Shown: piece by piece, positions 9,699 to 17,018 of the stretch | Layout: every line of letters begins with the position of its first letter | Numbering within the stretch: position 1 is the first letter of the stretch | Origin: Bradyrhizobium roseum | GTDB lineage: Bacteria > Pseudomonadota > Alphaproteobacteria > Rhizobiales > Xanthobacteraceae | Length of the DNA stretch: 64,000 nt | NCBI RefSeq assembly: GCF_030413175.1 | Contig: NZ_CP129212.1 | Location: 6,052,450 to 6,116,449 of the forward strand | Direction: 5' to 3' | Notes under the pieces: generated by a model | What the model was told of the DNA's origin: nothing | Databases searched by the model: none | Seen by the model: only the letters and a program-made list of their open reading frames with translations | Position numbers and translations under genes: made by a program

Positions 9699-10427
9699 AT
9701 GCCAAGATTCCAAGCGCCGAAACCACCACGGCACAATGAGGCCGAGAGCGCAAAGGCAAGTTTAGAAAAATCGAATAGCGATCCTGACGTCCTAGCCTCA
9801 GCTATTAGAGGGGACGTCTCAAGCCTAGTAAGTCAGTCCAGCTTTCCTAATCAATTGACCGTGGATTCCGCTCAAATCGGTACCGCCGATATTGCTAAAG
9901 ACGTTGAAGAGTACCGTACGCAGATGGAGGAACTCTCACTTAGCGGCAATCCCGCCCACGCTGTGGATCTAGAATACCGTTCACATTCTATGGCCACTGG
10001 ACGTGGCCGTATAATCACCGTTCTACTCAGGTTTTTACCTATTACCGAACCGATATCCAAGTACGAAGGCTTTTTGACATCGCTCAATCAGTCCGGGATC
10101 CGTCCATATCCCATAAGTCAGAATGACGCTCACGAAATCTTCGTTGATCGACTGTCTGAATTCATCGCTACACGAGTCGACTCAGGTGTTGGAAGTTCGC
10201 CCCCTTCAACGTTCGTGGAAACAAATCGCATCGGCGAGACGGTCCTCTACGCAAAGGGCTATTTCTTGAGCACGGGAACCGTCTTCGGCACATCCACACC
10301 TGCTATCGCTTCTATCCCGAGTGGGCGGTATTCATTTGGGATATTGAATTCGAAGGGGCAGCAGCAATTCGAGAATGCGGTCTGGTCGATACCAACTCAG
10401 AGCGCTATTCGGCTGAACCTTTCGTGA
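9699..10427 (+). CDS. Unknown protein, first gene of accessory two-gene cassette
   Basis: A 242-residue protein with no family I recognise. The N-terminal 50 residues are polar and rich in Pro, Ser and Asn. The middle has DIAKDVEEYRTQMEELSLSG and a stretch with hydrophobic strands (GRGRIITVLLRFLPI), and the rest is Ser/Thr/Gly-rich with likely beta strands (FLSTGTVFGTSTP, GRYSFGILNSKGQQQFEN). No signal peptide or membrane helix. The ATG at 9699 has an AGGAGGAG site at 9687-9694. Codons are clearly more A/T-ending than in the thi genes, a sign of transfer. Its stop overlaps the GTG start of the next gene, so the two products are probably made together. Confidence 0.75.
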   Translation: MPRFQAPKPPRHNEAESAKASLEKSNSDPDVLASAIRGDVSSLVSQSSFPNQLTVDSAQIGTADIAKDVEEYRTQMEELSLSGNPAHAVDLEYRSHSMATGRGRIITVLLRFLPITEPISKYEGFLTSLNQSGIRPYPISQNDAHEIFVDRLSEFIATRVDSGVGSSPPSTFVETNRIGETVLYAKGYFLSTGTVFGTSTPAIASIPSGRYSFGILNSKGQQQFENAVWSIPTQSAIRLNLS

Positions 10428-10987
10428 GCAAATTCGGCGTTTTTGCGAACCTAGTTGCAATTGCTGGGTCTCTTGCGGCTGCGGCAGCCGCAATATCTTT
10501 GGCCTTTCTCAAGCAGGCCAATTGGCGTCCGCCGGAAGAGGCGATCCCCGCAGCCGTTCCAAGGATGTCAGCACTAATATCGATGATCTTCATCGCTATG
10601 ATATATGTCTTTGGAGTTGACCTCGGAAGGATCGGCCTGGGGATCCTCGCTGGAGGCCTTCTATTCTTGGCTCTCTTTTTCCTTGCGATCGCCATCCATA
10701 TCAATACTGCGTTCTCCTTCTACTATCCGAACCGCAAAAAAGAGAACCGGAAGTTGGGCGGCGACACTTTGACCGACGAAGCCCAAGAGATAAAACGCGA
10801 GAAAAGAATTCCAGAGCAGCAACTATTTGAAGATGCGCAAGGATCGAAGGATTTGGTTTGGACTCGAGCATCCCAGTCAAGGGTGCAGATCAAAGCTGTG
10901 TTGTCATTTATAGGATTAATTGCCTTTGGCACTTGTGCACTAGCCGCGGCCTCAATGCTCGTCGCCCTCTTTGTACCTACCAGCTAG
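10424..10987 (+). CDS. Four-helix membrane protein, second gene of accessory cassette
   Basis: A 187-residue inner-membrane protein of unknown function. Predicted helices: residues about 6-28, 46-66, 70-93 and 157-182. A charged cytoplasmic loop of about 60 residues (YYPNRKKENRK to ASQSRVQIK) separates helices 3 and 4. The start is GTG at 10424, overlapping the previous stop in a GTGA arrangement. Low-GC codon use matches the neighbour. Small membrane proteins coupled to a soluble partner occur as effectors in defence and toxin systems, but nothing in the sequence proves such a role here. Confidence 0.75.
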   Translation: MSKFGVFANLVAIAGSLAAAAAAISLAFLKQANWRPPEEAIPAAVPRMSALISMIFIAMIYVFGVDLGRIGLGILAGGLLFLALFFLAIAIHINTAFSFYYPNRKKENRKLGGDTLTDEAQEIKREKRIPEQQLFEDAQGSKDLVWTRASQSRVQIKAVLSFIGLIAFGTCALAAASMLVALFVPTS

Positions 10988-11102
10988 GATTTAGGAAGCG
11001 TGGCCGACGGCGGCGAGCTTGTTTACGGCAGGTCGCCGAGCACGATTGCGCTGCGGCTGCAGCAAGACCACCCCTTATAAGCGCATCGACATCCAGGGCA
11101 CG

Positions 11103-11247
11103 CACTAAATGATCCGGCAGCGCGGGGATGAGAACGCGGTTAGGCTCCATCGCTGGTGGTATGGCGCAATGGACCAGAAATTCAGCGAGTGGGGAGCGCG
11201 GGAATCTAGACGCGGAGAAGGTGAAGGAGAGCAATAGGGTATTGTGA
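11103..11247 (+). pseudogene. Decayed duplicate of the thiC 3' end
   Basis: The last 42 bases (11206-11247) encode [13 protein letters not shown] and a stop, exactly as the thiC end at 9497-9538. They are 36/42 identical, and all six changes are synonymous. Upstream, similarity continues with indels: GATCCGGC and GGGGATG near 11110-11130, CCATCG and ATGGCG near 11148-11166, and, in another frame, MDQKFSEWG against MSAKFKEMG in ThiC. Frameshifts and the lack of a start make it non-functional. It marks the right border of the segment that carries the two-gene cassette. Confidence 0.8.
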
Positions 11248-11280
11248 GGGGCTACTTTTAGCAGATCACACTTTACCTGA

Positions 11281-11304
11281 GGGGCCGAGAAAAAACTCGG
11301 CTCC
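11281..11304. terminator. Hairpin between the cassette and the SIR2 gene
   Basis: GGGGCCGAG, loop AAAAAA, CTCGGCTCC: a 9-pair stem with one G-T pair. It lies 18 bases past the stop of the leftward SIR2 gene and could serve transcripts from both sides, though neither side has a strong U-tract. Confidence 0.5.
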
Positions 11305-11322
11305 ATTCGTTAAACCCTGACG

Positions 11323-13758
11323 TTACGCTGCGAGTCTTCGCATTTCGTTTGCCAGTATCATTAAGGTGGAGTCGTGAGAAAAAAGCTTTTCTGCAGATTC
11401 CGTATGCACTTTCAATCTTTCGGCCTGTTTTCCTGTTAACGCTCCGCCTCGTTGAACATAAGCATTCACGCCGTTAAACATCGTGGTGTAGGGGTGGATC
11501 GCTATTCTATTGCGATTTCCTTCTAGCTTTATAGCTTCTTCGAGATACGCAAATGCTTCACCAAAAGACTGGCCGATTTTTTGATCGTCCTGCTTCATCT
11601 GCTCCAACAGCACTCTTCCTAGAGTTGTCAAACCCAATGGATGCTTTTCAACCTGAACTGCATGCTTAGCGTGAGAGATCGCTTGGTTTAAGTCGGCTAC
11701 CTTGGAATGCGTTAAAAAACGATCGAGCTTTAGGAGAGCCAATTGCTCCCAGTATCGAGAATTCCAATCCCAGAATTTCTTCATTCTCAGATAGAACTCT
11801 TCCGAGCGATTCGGGATAAACTCGTTGACGACGTCGTCGTAGTCGAACATCCGACCGGCGATCCGCGCTTCTGGCGTTCTCTTCCTCATAGCCTCCCGAT
11901 TCACATACGACGAGAGATGAGAACCTACGGCGCAGTAAACATCGAACACGAGAGATTCGTCCCGCTCGGCCATTGTTCTAAGCACCCTTTCACCAAGGAT
12001 GGGATTTAGCGGAATCACATACTCTCGATCACTCTCATTGGAATACGCAAGAGGCAACATGTCTCTGGCATTGAACTGTCGCTTAAGATCGTCCGACGTG
12101 AATGCACTTGAGAGGATACCGTAACGCAGACCGGCTCGATAACAGTAGCTTGCGAGTGCACTAGCTAGATACCTCTCAATCCTTCCTGAATCAGCATCTT
12201 TCAAGAGGGACTCAACAATTTGATCCGCCGACCGAAAATTATTCAAAATTCGGCAAACAGCCAGAGCTATGGGATCCCTAGATATCTCTTGAGACTTTTG
12301 GTCAAAATGCTTTGAAGGAATACTCGTGAGACCTGCATTGTCGAGTTTTTGAGCCAGAAGTTTAGCTTCTTGCGCATTAAACTCGGACAAAGTGAAGCGA
12401 GCGAACGGACTGCCGGCAAGAATCTGAAGGGCATAATTTAGTCTATACGATCGCTCACATCCAATAACGAGGAAATCATTGCGGTTTATCTTCTTATACA
12501 GCTCGATCATCGCCGGCGCATGGTCAGCAAAGTCATCGCAAGCTATGACAAATGGCCCCTTGAGAGCATTGAATATCTTCGCAGATTGATCGACGTCTGG
12601 GGTTGAAATCGACTTGTAATTGAAGATAGCAAAACCTTCTGCGGCTAAATCATAGAGAGCTCGCAGGAGAATAGTGGTCTTACCAGTCCCCGCATTCTCG
12701 TCGATCAATAGAAAGTTAACATCCCAACTTTTGCCTGACATTCGCTTACGAATGTCAGTTTTCAAATTGAGCGTCGATCGCCGTGGGACATCTCGACCCA
12801 ACGCGATGTCATCGAGCGTAGGCTCTCTTCCCACCAGGAATCCTAGATCGGCATTCTCTTTGACTTGGCTCGCAACGACAAACGCGAAGTCTCGCGAGAA
12901 GAGGGCCAAGTCTTTCTTTCGCGGCGCGACGATAAAATGATCGTCGGACAAGCCAGAAGGCGCGCTGATAGGCAGTGGCCTGTCAGGGAAATTCGAAAGT
13001 AACTCAGAAAGAAACTCATCGAACGTCCCCTTGTAGAGCACAAGACCGTGTCGTTCGCATTCCTTCTCTGTCGCAGAATCCGGGTAAGGCTCCACCAGGA
13101 ATGATGGCCCACGATCTGTCCTGACCGAGTTCAGCGATCTCCCACCGAGGAAATACTCTAAGTCTGGCTCCTCAAGACTCGTGCCGGCGATAATAAACGG
13201 CTCAGTAGCGATCGTATGCGCCAACACGGTGACCCAAGGATTGCCCGGTCCCATTGTCCCCGCATACTCAGCCAAAGAAAAAATATATCCGTCGTTTGGC
13301 TGTTGTGCCCATCCGTGCACATGAATGACCTGCGCTAGATTTATGTCGCTCGCTTCCACGTACGGCGCAGTATGCGTTTTTGGATCAACCATCTGTAGCG
13401 ACTGCGGCATTCGATATGCTGTCTCCAACGCATCGTCGATGTTGAGCGTATAAATTCGACGCCAAAAGAAGTTAGGCAGCTTAAGCAGAGCTGGAGCCGG
13501 ACTGCAATTTGTGAACGGGTCAGTTAGATATGTATCTTTTTCAGACTGCGAGAGCTGAGCATACGCACGTGCGAGTGACGAGGTTGGTTTTATGCCCTTT
13601 AGCTTCACAAGCTGCTGTCGCAGATTATCGCCTAATGGCAAGCTTTCTCCGGATCTAAGCTTTCCACCGATATTGACGCCGGCACCCAAGAATAGGGAGT
13701 AACGTCCCGCAATGAGCGTTTCACGCAAACTGTTCAAGAGACTAGCTGGTAATGGCAT
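11323..13758 (-). CDS. SIR2-like NADase fused to a P-loop (STAND-like) ATPase; probable anti-phage defence protein
   Basis: An 811-residue multidomain protein. The SIR2-like domain fills about residues 10-260: FLGAGVN at 23-29, TLNIDDALE with Asn at 106, VIHVHGW with the catalytic-type His at 148, and GTSLEEPD at 192-199. A P-loop ATPase follows: Walker A ENAGTGKTT at 354-362, Walker B FVIACDD ending at 409, and a possible sensor region GCERSYR near 433-439. The last 250 residues are helical and TPR-like. SIR2 domains joined to STAND or other P-loop ATPases deplete NAD on phage infection in known systems; that role is inferred here. The ATG at 13758 has GGGGT before it, while the upstream ATG at 13785 does not. 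Codon use is A/T-rich compared with the flanks. Confidence 0.88.
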   Translation of the reverse strand: MPLPASLLNSLRETLIAGRYSLFLGAGVNIGGKLRSGESLPLGDNLRQQLVKLKGIKPTSSLARAYAQLSQSEKDTYLTDPFTNCSPAPALLKLPNFFWRRIYTLNIDDALETAYRMPQSLQMVDPKTHTAPYVEASDINLAQVIHVHGWAQQPNDGYIFSLAEYAGTMGPGNPWVTVLAHTIATEPFIIAGTSLEEPDLEYFLGGRSLNSVRTDRGPSFLVEPYPDSATEKECERHGLVLYKGTFDEFLSELLSNFPDRPLPISAPSGLSDDHFIVAPRKKDLALFSRDFAFVVASQVKENADLGFLVGREPTLDDIALGRDVPRRSTLNLKTDIRKRMSGKSWDVNFLLIDENAGTGKTTILLRALYDLAAEGFAIFNYKSISTPDVDQSAKIFNALKGPFVIACDDFADHAPAMIELYKKINRNDFLVIGCERSYRLNYALQILAGSPFARFTLSEFNAQEAKLLAQKLDNAGLTSIPSKHFDQKSQEISRDPIALAVCRILNNFRSADQIVESLLKDADSGRIERYLASALASYCYRAGLRYGILSSAFTSDDLKRQFNARDMLPLAYSNESDREYVIPLNPILGERVLRTMAERDESLVFDVYCAVGSHLSSYVNREAMRKRTPEARIAGRMFDYDDVVNEFIPNRSEEFYLRMKKFWDWNSRYWEQLALLKLDRFLTHSKVADLNQAISHAKHAVQVEKHPLGLTTLGRVLLEQMKQDDQKIGQSFGEAFAYLEEAIKLEGNRNRIAIHPYTTMFNGVNAYVQRGGALTGKQAERLKVHTESAEKLFSHDSTLMILANEMRRLAA

Positions 13759-13826
13759 GTAAAATACCCCGCCCTGCAAATTCATATAATTCTATCAGAG
13801 AATGTGAGTGGATGAAATAAGCAAGC

Positions 13827-13903
13827 GTAGGATGGCTAGAGCGATACGAAACCCACCAACTACGTGCCGGCTTGATGGGTTCGCTTCGCTCTGTCCATCC
13901 TAC
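13827..13903. repeat. Intergenic palindromic repeat, family C (copy 1)
   Basis: Arms GTAGGATGG and CCATCCTAC outside, TAGAGCG and CGCTCTG next, then CGAAACCCACCAA and TTGATGGGTTCG inside. A diverged relative lies at 43406-43500. It directly follows the start side of the SIR2 gene. Confidence 0.8.
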
Positions 13904-14084
13904 TACTCTCGCTGCGTACTGATTCTTTCTGCGGAAGCGTAAATGTTGCGCAGTGCCCGGCACTTCACCTCTACCACCAAATAACTTCTGATTATCAGAA
14001 ATGACGTCAACCCCTTCCCACAAAAATATTCCGCTTCCGTATCCACCCAAATCACCGGCATAACTCCGCCCGTCTCACCCGATG

Positions 14085-14411
14085 AGAGGGCGCTCGCGAA
14101 CGTCACGAACGCGCGGTGGGATGCGGTGGACGCTGCTGGCGCGAGCGACGTGCGCGCCGGAGGCGTACGGTGAAGTCGTGTGGTCCTGGTGTCGCGGTGC
14201 TGGCATCAAGTCCAAGAGAGGCGAAAGCATCTCGCGGGCGACGGAGGCAAAAGAGCCGTTCTCCGGGGAGAGCACGAGATAAGCCGTAAAGCCATTGCGC
14301 AGGGAAGGCCGGGATGCTCCGGCTGTACCTGTATGCTCGTGTGCAGCTTTTGCTTATGCGCAAACGGCACGCGGGACCGCGGGTGCGGGAAGCACCCGGT
14401 CTTCCCTGCGC
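14085..14411. repeat. Large dispersed repeat of Bradyrhizobium type with long inverted repeat
   Basis: The text from GCGCTCGCGAACGTCACGAA to CTTCCCTGCGCCCTC matches, from memory, a repeat scattered through Bradyrhizobium genomes that is often mis-called as small proteins. Its right half contains a strong inverted repeat: GCGCAGGGAAGGCCGGG at 14297-14313 against CCCGGTCTTCCCTGCGC at 14395-14411, with an inner GGGTGC/GCACCC hairpin at 14380-14396. The left boundary is approximate. Confidence 0.65.
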
Positions 14412-14487
14412 CCTCCGATTTTCGGGAGGGCAATTGCGATGCAAAGCTCGGGCGAAAGATGTCGCGAGATCGCGAAATCGTATCGAC

Positions 14488-14565
14488 CGTCATTGCGAGC
14501 GCAGCGAAGCAATCCATTCCTCCGCACGCACGACGATGGATTGCTTCGCTGCGCTCGCAATGACG
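14488..14565. repeat. Intergenic palindromic repeat, family A (copy 2)
   Basis: CGTCATTGCGAGCGCAGCGA and its inverse at the other end, with CGAAGCAATCCA/TGGATTGCTTCG inside. It is the same family as the copy at 7517-7604 between thiE and thiC. Confidence 0.88.
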
Positions 14566-14822
14566 CGGATGGCCCGCGGCCAATCAAAGAGAAAAAGCCG
14601 CCAGCCACACAACCAAAAGCCGCAGCGCGATGCCGCATCAATCCGCCATCGCAATCAACCGATCCGGAATCGAAATCACCAGGCCACATTCGCCCCGATT
14701 TTTTTGCCGGTCGGCCCGGTATTGCAGTGCGGATGACTTATTTTCGACGCACAGAGAACATCCATTTGGGTTCGACTGGCGTAGTCGACTAAAGATCAAG
14801 TCCGTGGCGGGGAAGAAGAAGC

Positions 14823-15467
14823 GTGGGTGAACTTCTGGGCTCGATAGCCCTCACTTTGATCGTGATCGCCGTGATTGCCGGCACGTGGGCCTGGATTTCC
14901 ACGCTGTTGCGCAAGGGCATGTCGGCGCTGTTCGGGTTCGACCGGGTCATTGTCCAGCAGTTCGAGACCCTGCTGCTCTACCGCAACGGTCGCTTTGATC
15001 GCGCCCTGCCCCCCGGTCGGCACCGCGTCCGCTCCGGCAGCCGGCAGATCGCGCGGATCGACCGCCGCCCCGAAATTTTTCGGCTCAACCAGGGCACCGT
15101 TTCGACCGACCGGTTTGCGCTCAACCTGACCTATGTCGTGCGCACCCAGATCGTCGATCCCCGCACCACCTTCGAAAGCACGCAGAATTATCGCGACGAA
15201 ATCTGCATGCGCCTGCAATCGGTGGTGAAGGCGATGTGCAGCCGCAAGACGCGGCTGGAAATCCAGACCGACCACCAGGCCTTCGGCAACAGCGTGCAGA
15301 AGGCGGCGAGCCAGGTGTTCCGCACGATCGGCTGCGAATGCCTGACCTTTGAGCTGATGCAGGTCGATATCGCCGGGCCCGCCATCGAGCTGGACGCGAA
15401 GCGGGCCGCCGCCGCGCCGCAGGGGCCCGTGAGCGTGGGCGGCAAAGGCGTGATCGCGGCACTGTGA
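14823..15467 (+). CDS. SPFH/Band 7 domain protein
   Basis: A 214-residue protein with one N-terminal membrane helix (residues about 5-28) and a Band 7/SPFH domain after it (RVIVQQFETLLLYRNGRFDRALPPGRH, then VSTDRFALNLTYVVRTQIVDP). Such proteins scaffold membrane microdomains or form complexes with proteases. It is short for the family and ends soon after the SPFH core, with no coiled coil. The start is GTG at 14823 after a GGGGAAGAAG site. It stands alone between repeat-rich sequence and the OYE gene. Confidence 0.8.
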   Translation: MGELLGSIALTLIVIAVIAGTWAWISTLLRKGMSALFGFDRVIVQQFETLLLYRNGRFDRALPPGRHRVRSGSRQIARIDRRPEIFRLNQGTVSTDRFALNLTYVVRTQIVDPRTTFESTQNYRDEICMRLQSVVKAMCSRKTRLEIQTDHQAFGNSVQKAASQVFRTIGCECLTFELMQVDIAGPAIELDAKRAAAAPQGPVSVGGKGVIAAL

Positions 15468-15732
15468 TCGCAGCGCGCTGGAGGGTCGCGCTCCGTCGCG
15501 CCGCCATCCAGCCTGCGACGCAGCATTTCCGGACCAACGGATGGACGCGCGACAGTCGGCTTTTGCTGCGCAGCCGCCGATTTGGAATGGATCCATCCTA
15601 CGCGGCGCCGGCATCCGCGACGGGAACGCCCGCGCGGCTCGTCTGCGCAGGCCGAATGGCTGTCGCCATTGCGAAATTCGCCGCAATGCACAACTGTTCC
15701 CTCACCTTTCATCCCATTTGGATATTGCAGAC

Positions 15733-16833
15733 ATGAGCCAGACCAAACTGTTCGAGCCCTTCAAGCTCGGCCCGATCACGCTTCCCAACCGCCTCGTGAT
15801 GGCGCCGCTGACCCGCAACCGCGCGGTGCCGCCCGGCATGGTGCCGAGCCCTCTGGCGGTCGACTATTACGGCCAGCGCGCCTCCGCCGGGCTGTTGATC
15901 ACCGAGGCCAGCCAGGTCTCGCAGCAGGGCCAAGGCTACCAGGATACGCCCGGCATCTATTCCAAGGAGCAGGTCGCAGGCTGGCGCAAGGTCACCGACC
16001 GCGTGCATGAAAAGGGCGGCCGCATCTATATCCAGCTCTGGCATGTCGGCCGCATCTCGCATGACTCGCTGCAGCCGAATGGAGGCAAGCCGGTAGCGCC
16101 GTCCGCGATCCGCGCCAAGGGCAAGACGTTCGTGAACGGCACCTTCACCGAGATCTCCGAACCGCGCGCGCTCGAGCTGTCCGAGATTCCCGGCATCATC
16201 GAGGATTTCAAGCGCGGCACCGAGAACGCGCTCGCCGCCGGGTTTGACGGCGTCGAAATCCACGGCGCCAATGGCTACCTGCTCGATCAGTTCGCCAAGG
16301 ACGGCACCAACAAGCGCACCGATGCTTACGGCGGGTCGATCGAGAACCGCGCCAGGCTGATGCTGGAGATCTCGAAGGAGGTCGCCGCGGTCGCCGGCCC
16401 GGAACGCACCGGCATCCGCATCTCCCCGGTGACGCCGGCGAATGATGTTTCCGACTCCAACCCGCAGCCGCTGTTCGACTACATCGTGGACGGCCTCAAC
16501 GCATTGAAGCTGACCTACATCCACGTCATCGAAGGCGCCACCGGCGGCCCGCGCGACAACGCCCCGTTCGACTACACGTCGCTGCGCAAGCGCTTCCAGC
16601 AGGCCTACATGGCCAACAACGGCTACGATGCCGATCTGGCGAACAAGGTGCTGGACGCCGGCGCGGCCGACCTGATCGCGTTCGGCAAGCCGTTCATCTC
16701 GAACCCCGACCTAGTCGAGCGCCTGAAGAAGGGTGCGCCGCTGAACGAATGGGACAAGAACACGTTCTACGGCGGCGGCGCGAAGGGATACACGGATTAC
16801 CCGACGCTGGGCGCCACGCAGGCGGCGGAGTAG
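15733..16833 (+). CDS. Alkene reductase, old yellow enzyme family
   Basis: A 366-residue FMN-dependent NAD(P)H ene-reductase (NemA/N-ethylmaleimide reductase type), a TIM barrel reducing activated C=C bonds. Signature segments: KLGPITLPNRLVMAPLTRNRA at the start, LLITEASQVS, YIQLWHVGR, then HGANGYLLDQFAKDGTNKRT followed by YGGSIENRARLMLE, and LIAFGKPFISNPDLVERL near the end. The ATG at 15733 begins the conserved N-terminus; open frame upstream is spurious. No partner gene; substrate unknown. Confidence 0.92.
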   Translation: MSQTKLFEPFKLGPITLPNRLVMAPLTRNRAVPPGMVPSPLAVDYYGQRASAGLLITEASQVSQQGQGYQDTPGIYSKEQVAGWRKVTDRVHEKGGRIYIQLWHVGRISHDSLQPNGGKPVAPSAIRAKGKTFVNGTFTEISEPRALELSEIPGIIEDFKRGTENALAAGFDGVEIHGANGYLLDQFAKDGTNKRTDAYGGSIENRARLMLEISKEVAAVAGPERTGIRISPVTPANDVSDSNPQPLFDYIVDGLNALKLTYIHVIEGATGGPRDNAPFDYTSLRKRFQQAYMANNGYDADLANKVLDAGAADLIAFGKPFISNPDLVERLKKGAPLNEWDKNTFYGGGAKGYTDYPTLGATQAAE

Positions 16834-16848
16834 AGCGACGCTCCCTCC

Positions 16849-16957
16849 CCGTCATTCCGGGATGCGCCCGCTTGGGCGCAGGCCCGGAATCCAACTAACC
16901 ACGTAACGTGTGGCACGTTGGATTCCGGGTTCTCGCTTCGCGAGCCCCGGAATGACG
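16849..16957. repeat. Intergenic palindromic repeat, family B (copy 1)
   Basis: GTCATTCCGGGATGCGCCCG and GGGCGCAGGCCCGGAATCCA on one side; GGATTCCGGGTTCTCGCTTC and GCGAGCCCCGGAATGAC on the other. The copy at 33974-34081 has the same parts in opposite orientation. Confidence 0.88.
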
Positions 16958-16963
16958 AAAGAA

Positions 16964-16989
16964 AAAGGCCGGGATCGCTCCCGGCCTTT
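16964..16989. terminator. Bidirectional intrinsic terminator
   Basis: AAAGGCCGGG, loop ATCGCT, CCCGGCCTTT: a 10-pair stem. The leftward strand continues TTTTTCTTTC, so it is a good terminator for the glycerol operon ending at 17019; it may also stop transcripts from the alkene reductase gene. Confidence 0.85.
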
Positions 16990-17018
16990 GGTTATTGCAT
17001 CGCTCGTAACCGCGAGCC

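Larger units (their letters stand above)
13904..14822. other. Gene-free, repeat-dense stretch
   Basis: Apart from the repeats listed at 14085-14411 and 14488-14565, I see no gene here. Short open frames on both strands (for example 13903-14106 minus, 14103-14444 minus) have the odd Arg/Pro/Ser composition of translated repeats. The right part (14566-14822) has no recognisable feature except the ribosome site of the SPFH gene. Confidence 0.6.

Noticed and set aside
13742..14050. 102-residue frame upstream of the SIR2 gene
   Set aside because: It crosses a palindromic repeat and the SIR2 start; no coding character.
14103..14444. Frames of 100-130 residues in the 14.1-14.5 kb repeat
   Set aside because: These are translations of a dispersed repeat; no ribosome sites and odd Arg/Pro/Ser composition.
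9539..14822. Prophage or integrative element with its own integrase
   Set aside because: No integrase, transposase, tRNA target or phage structural gene was found; only an insertion footprint at thiC is supported.
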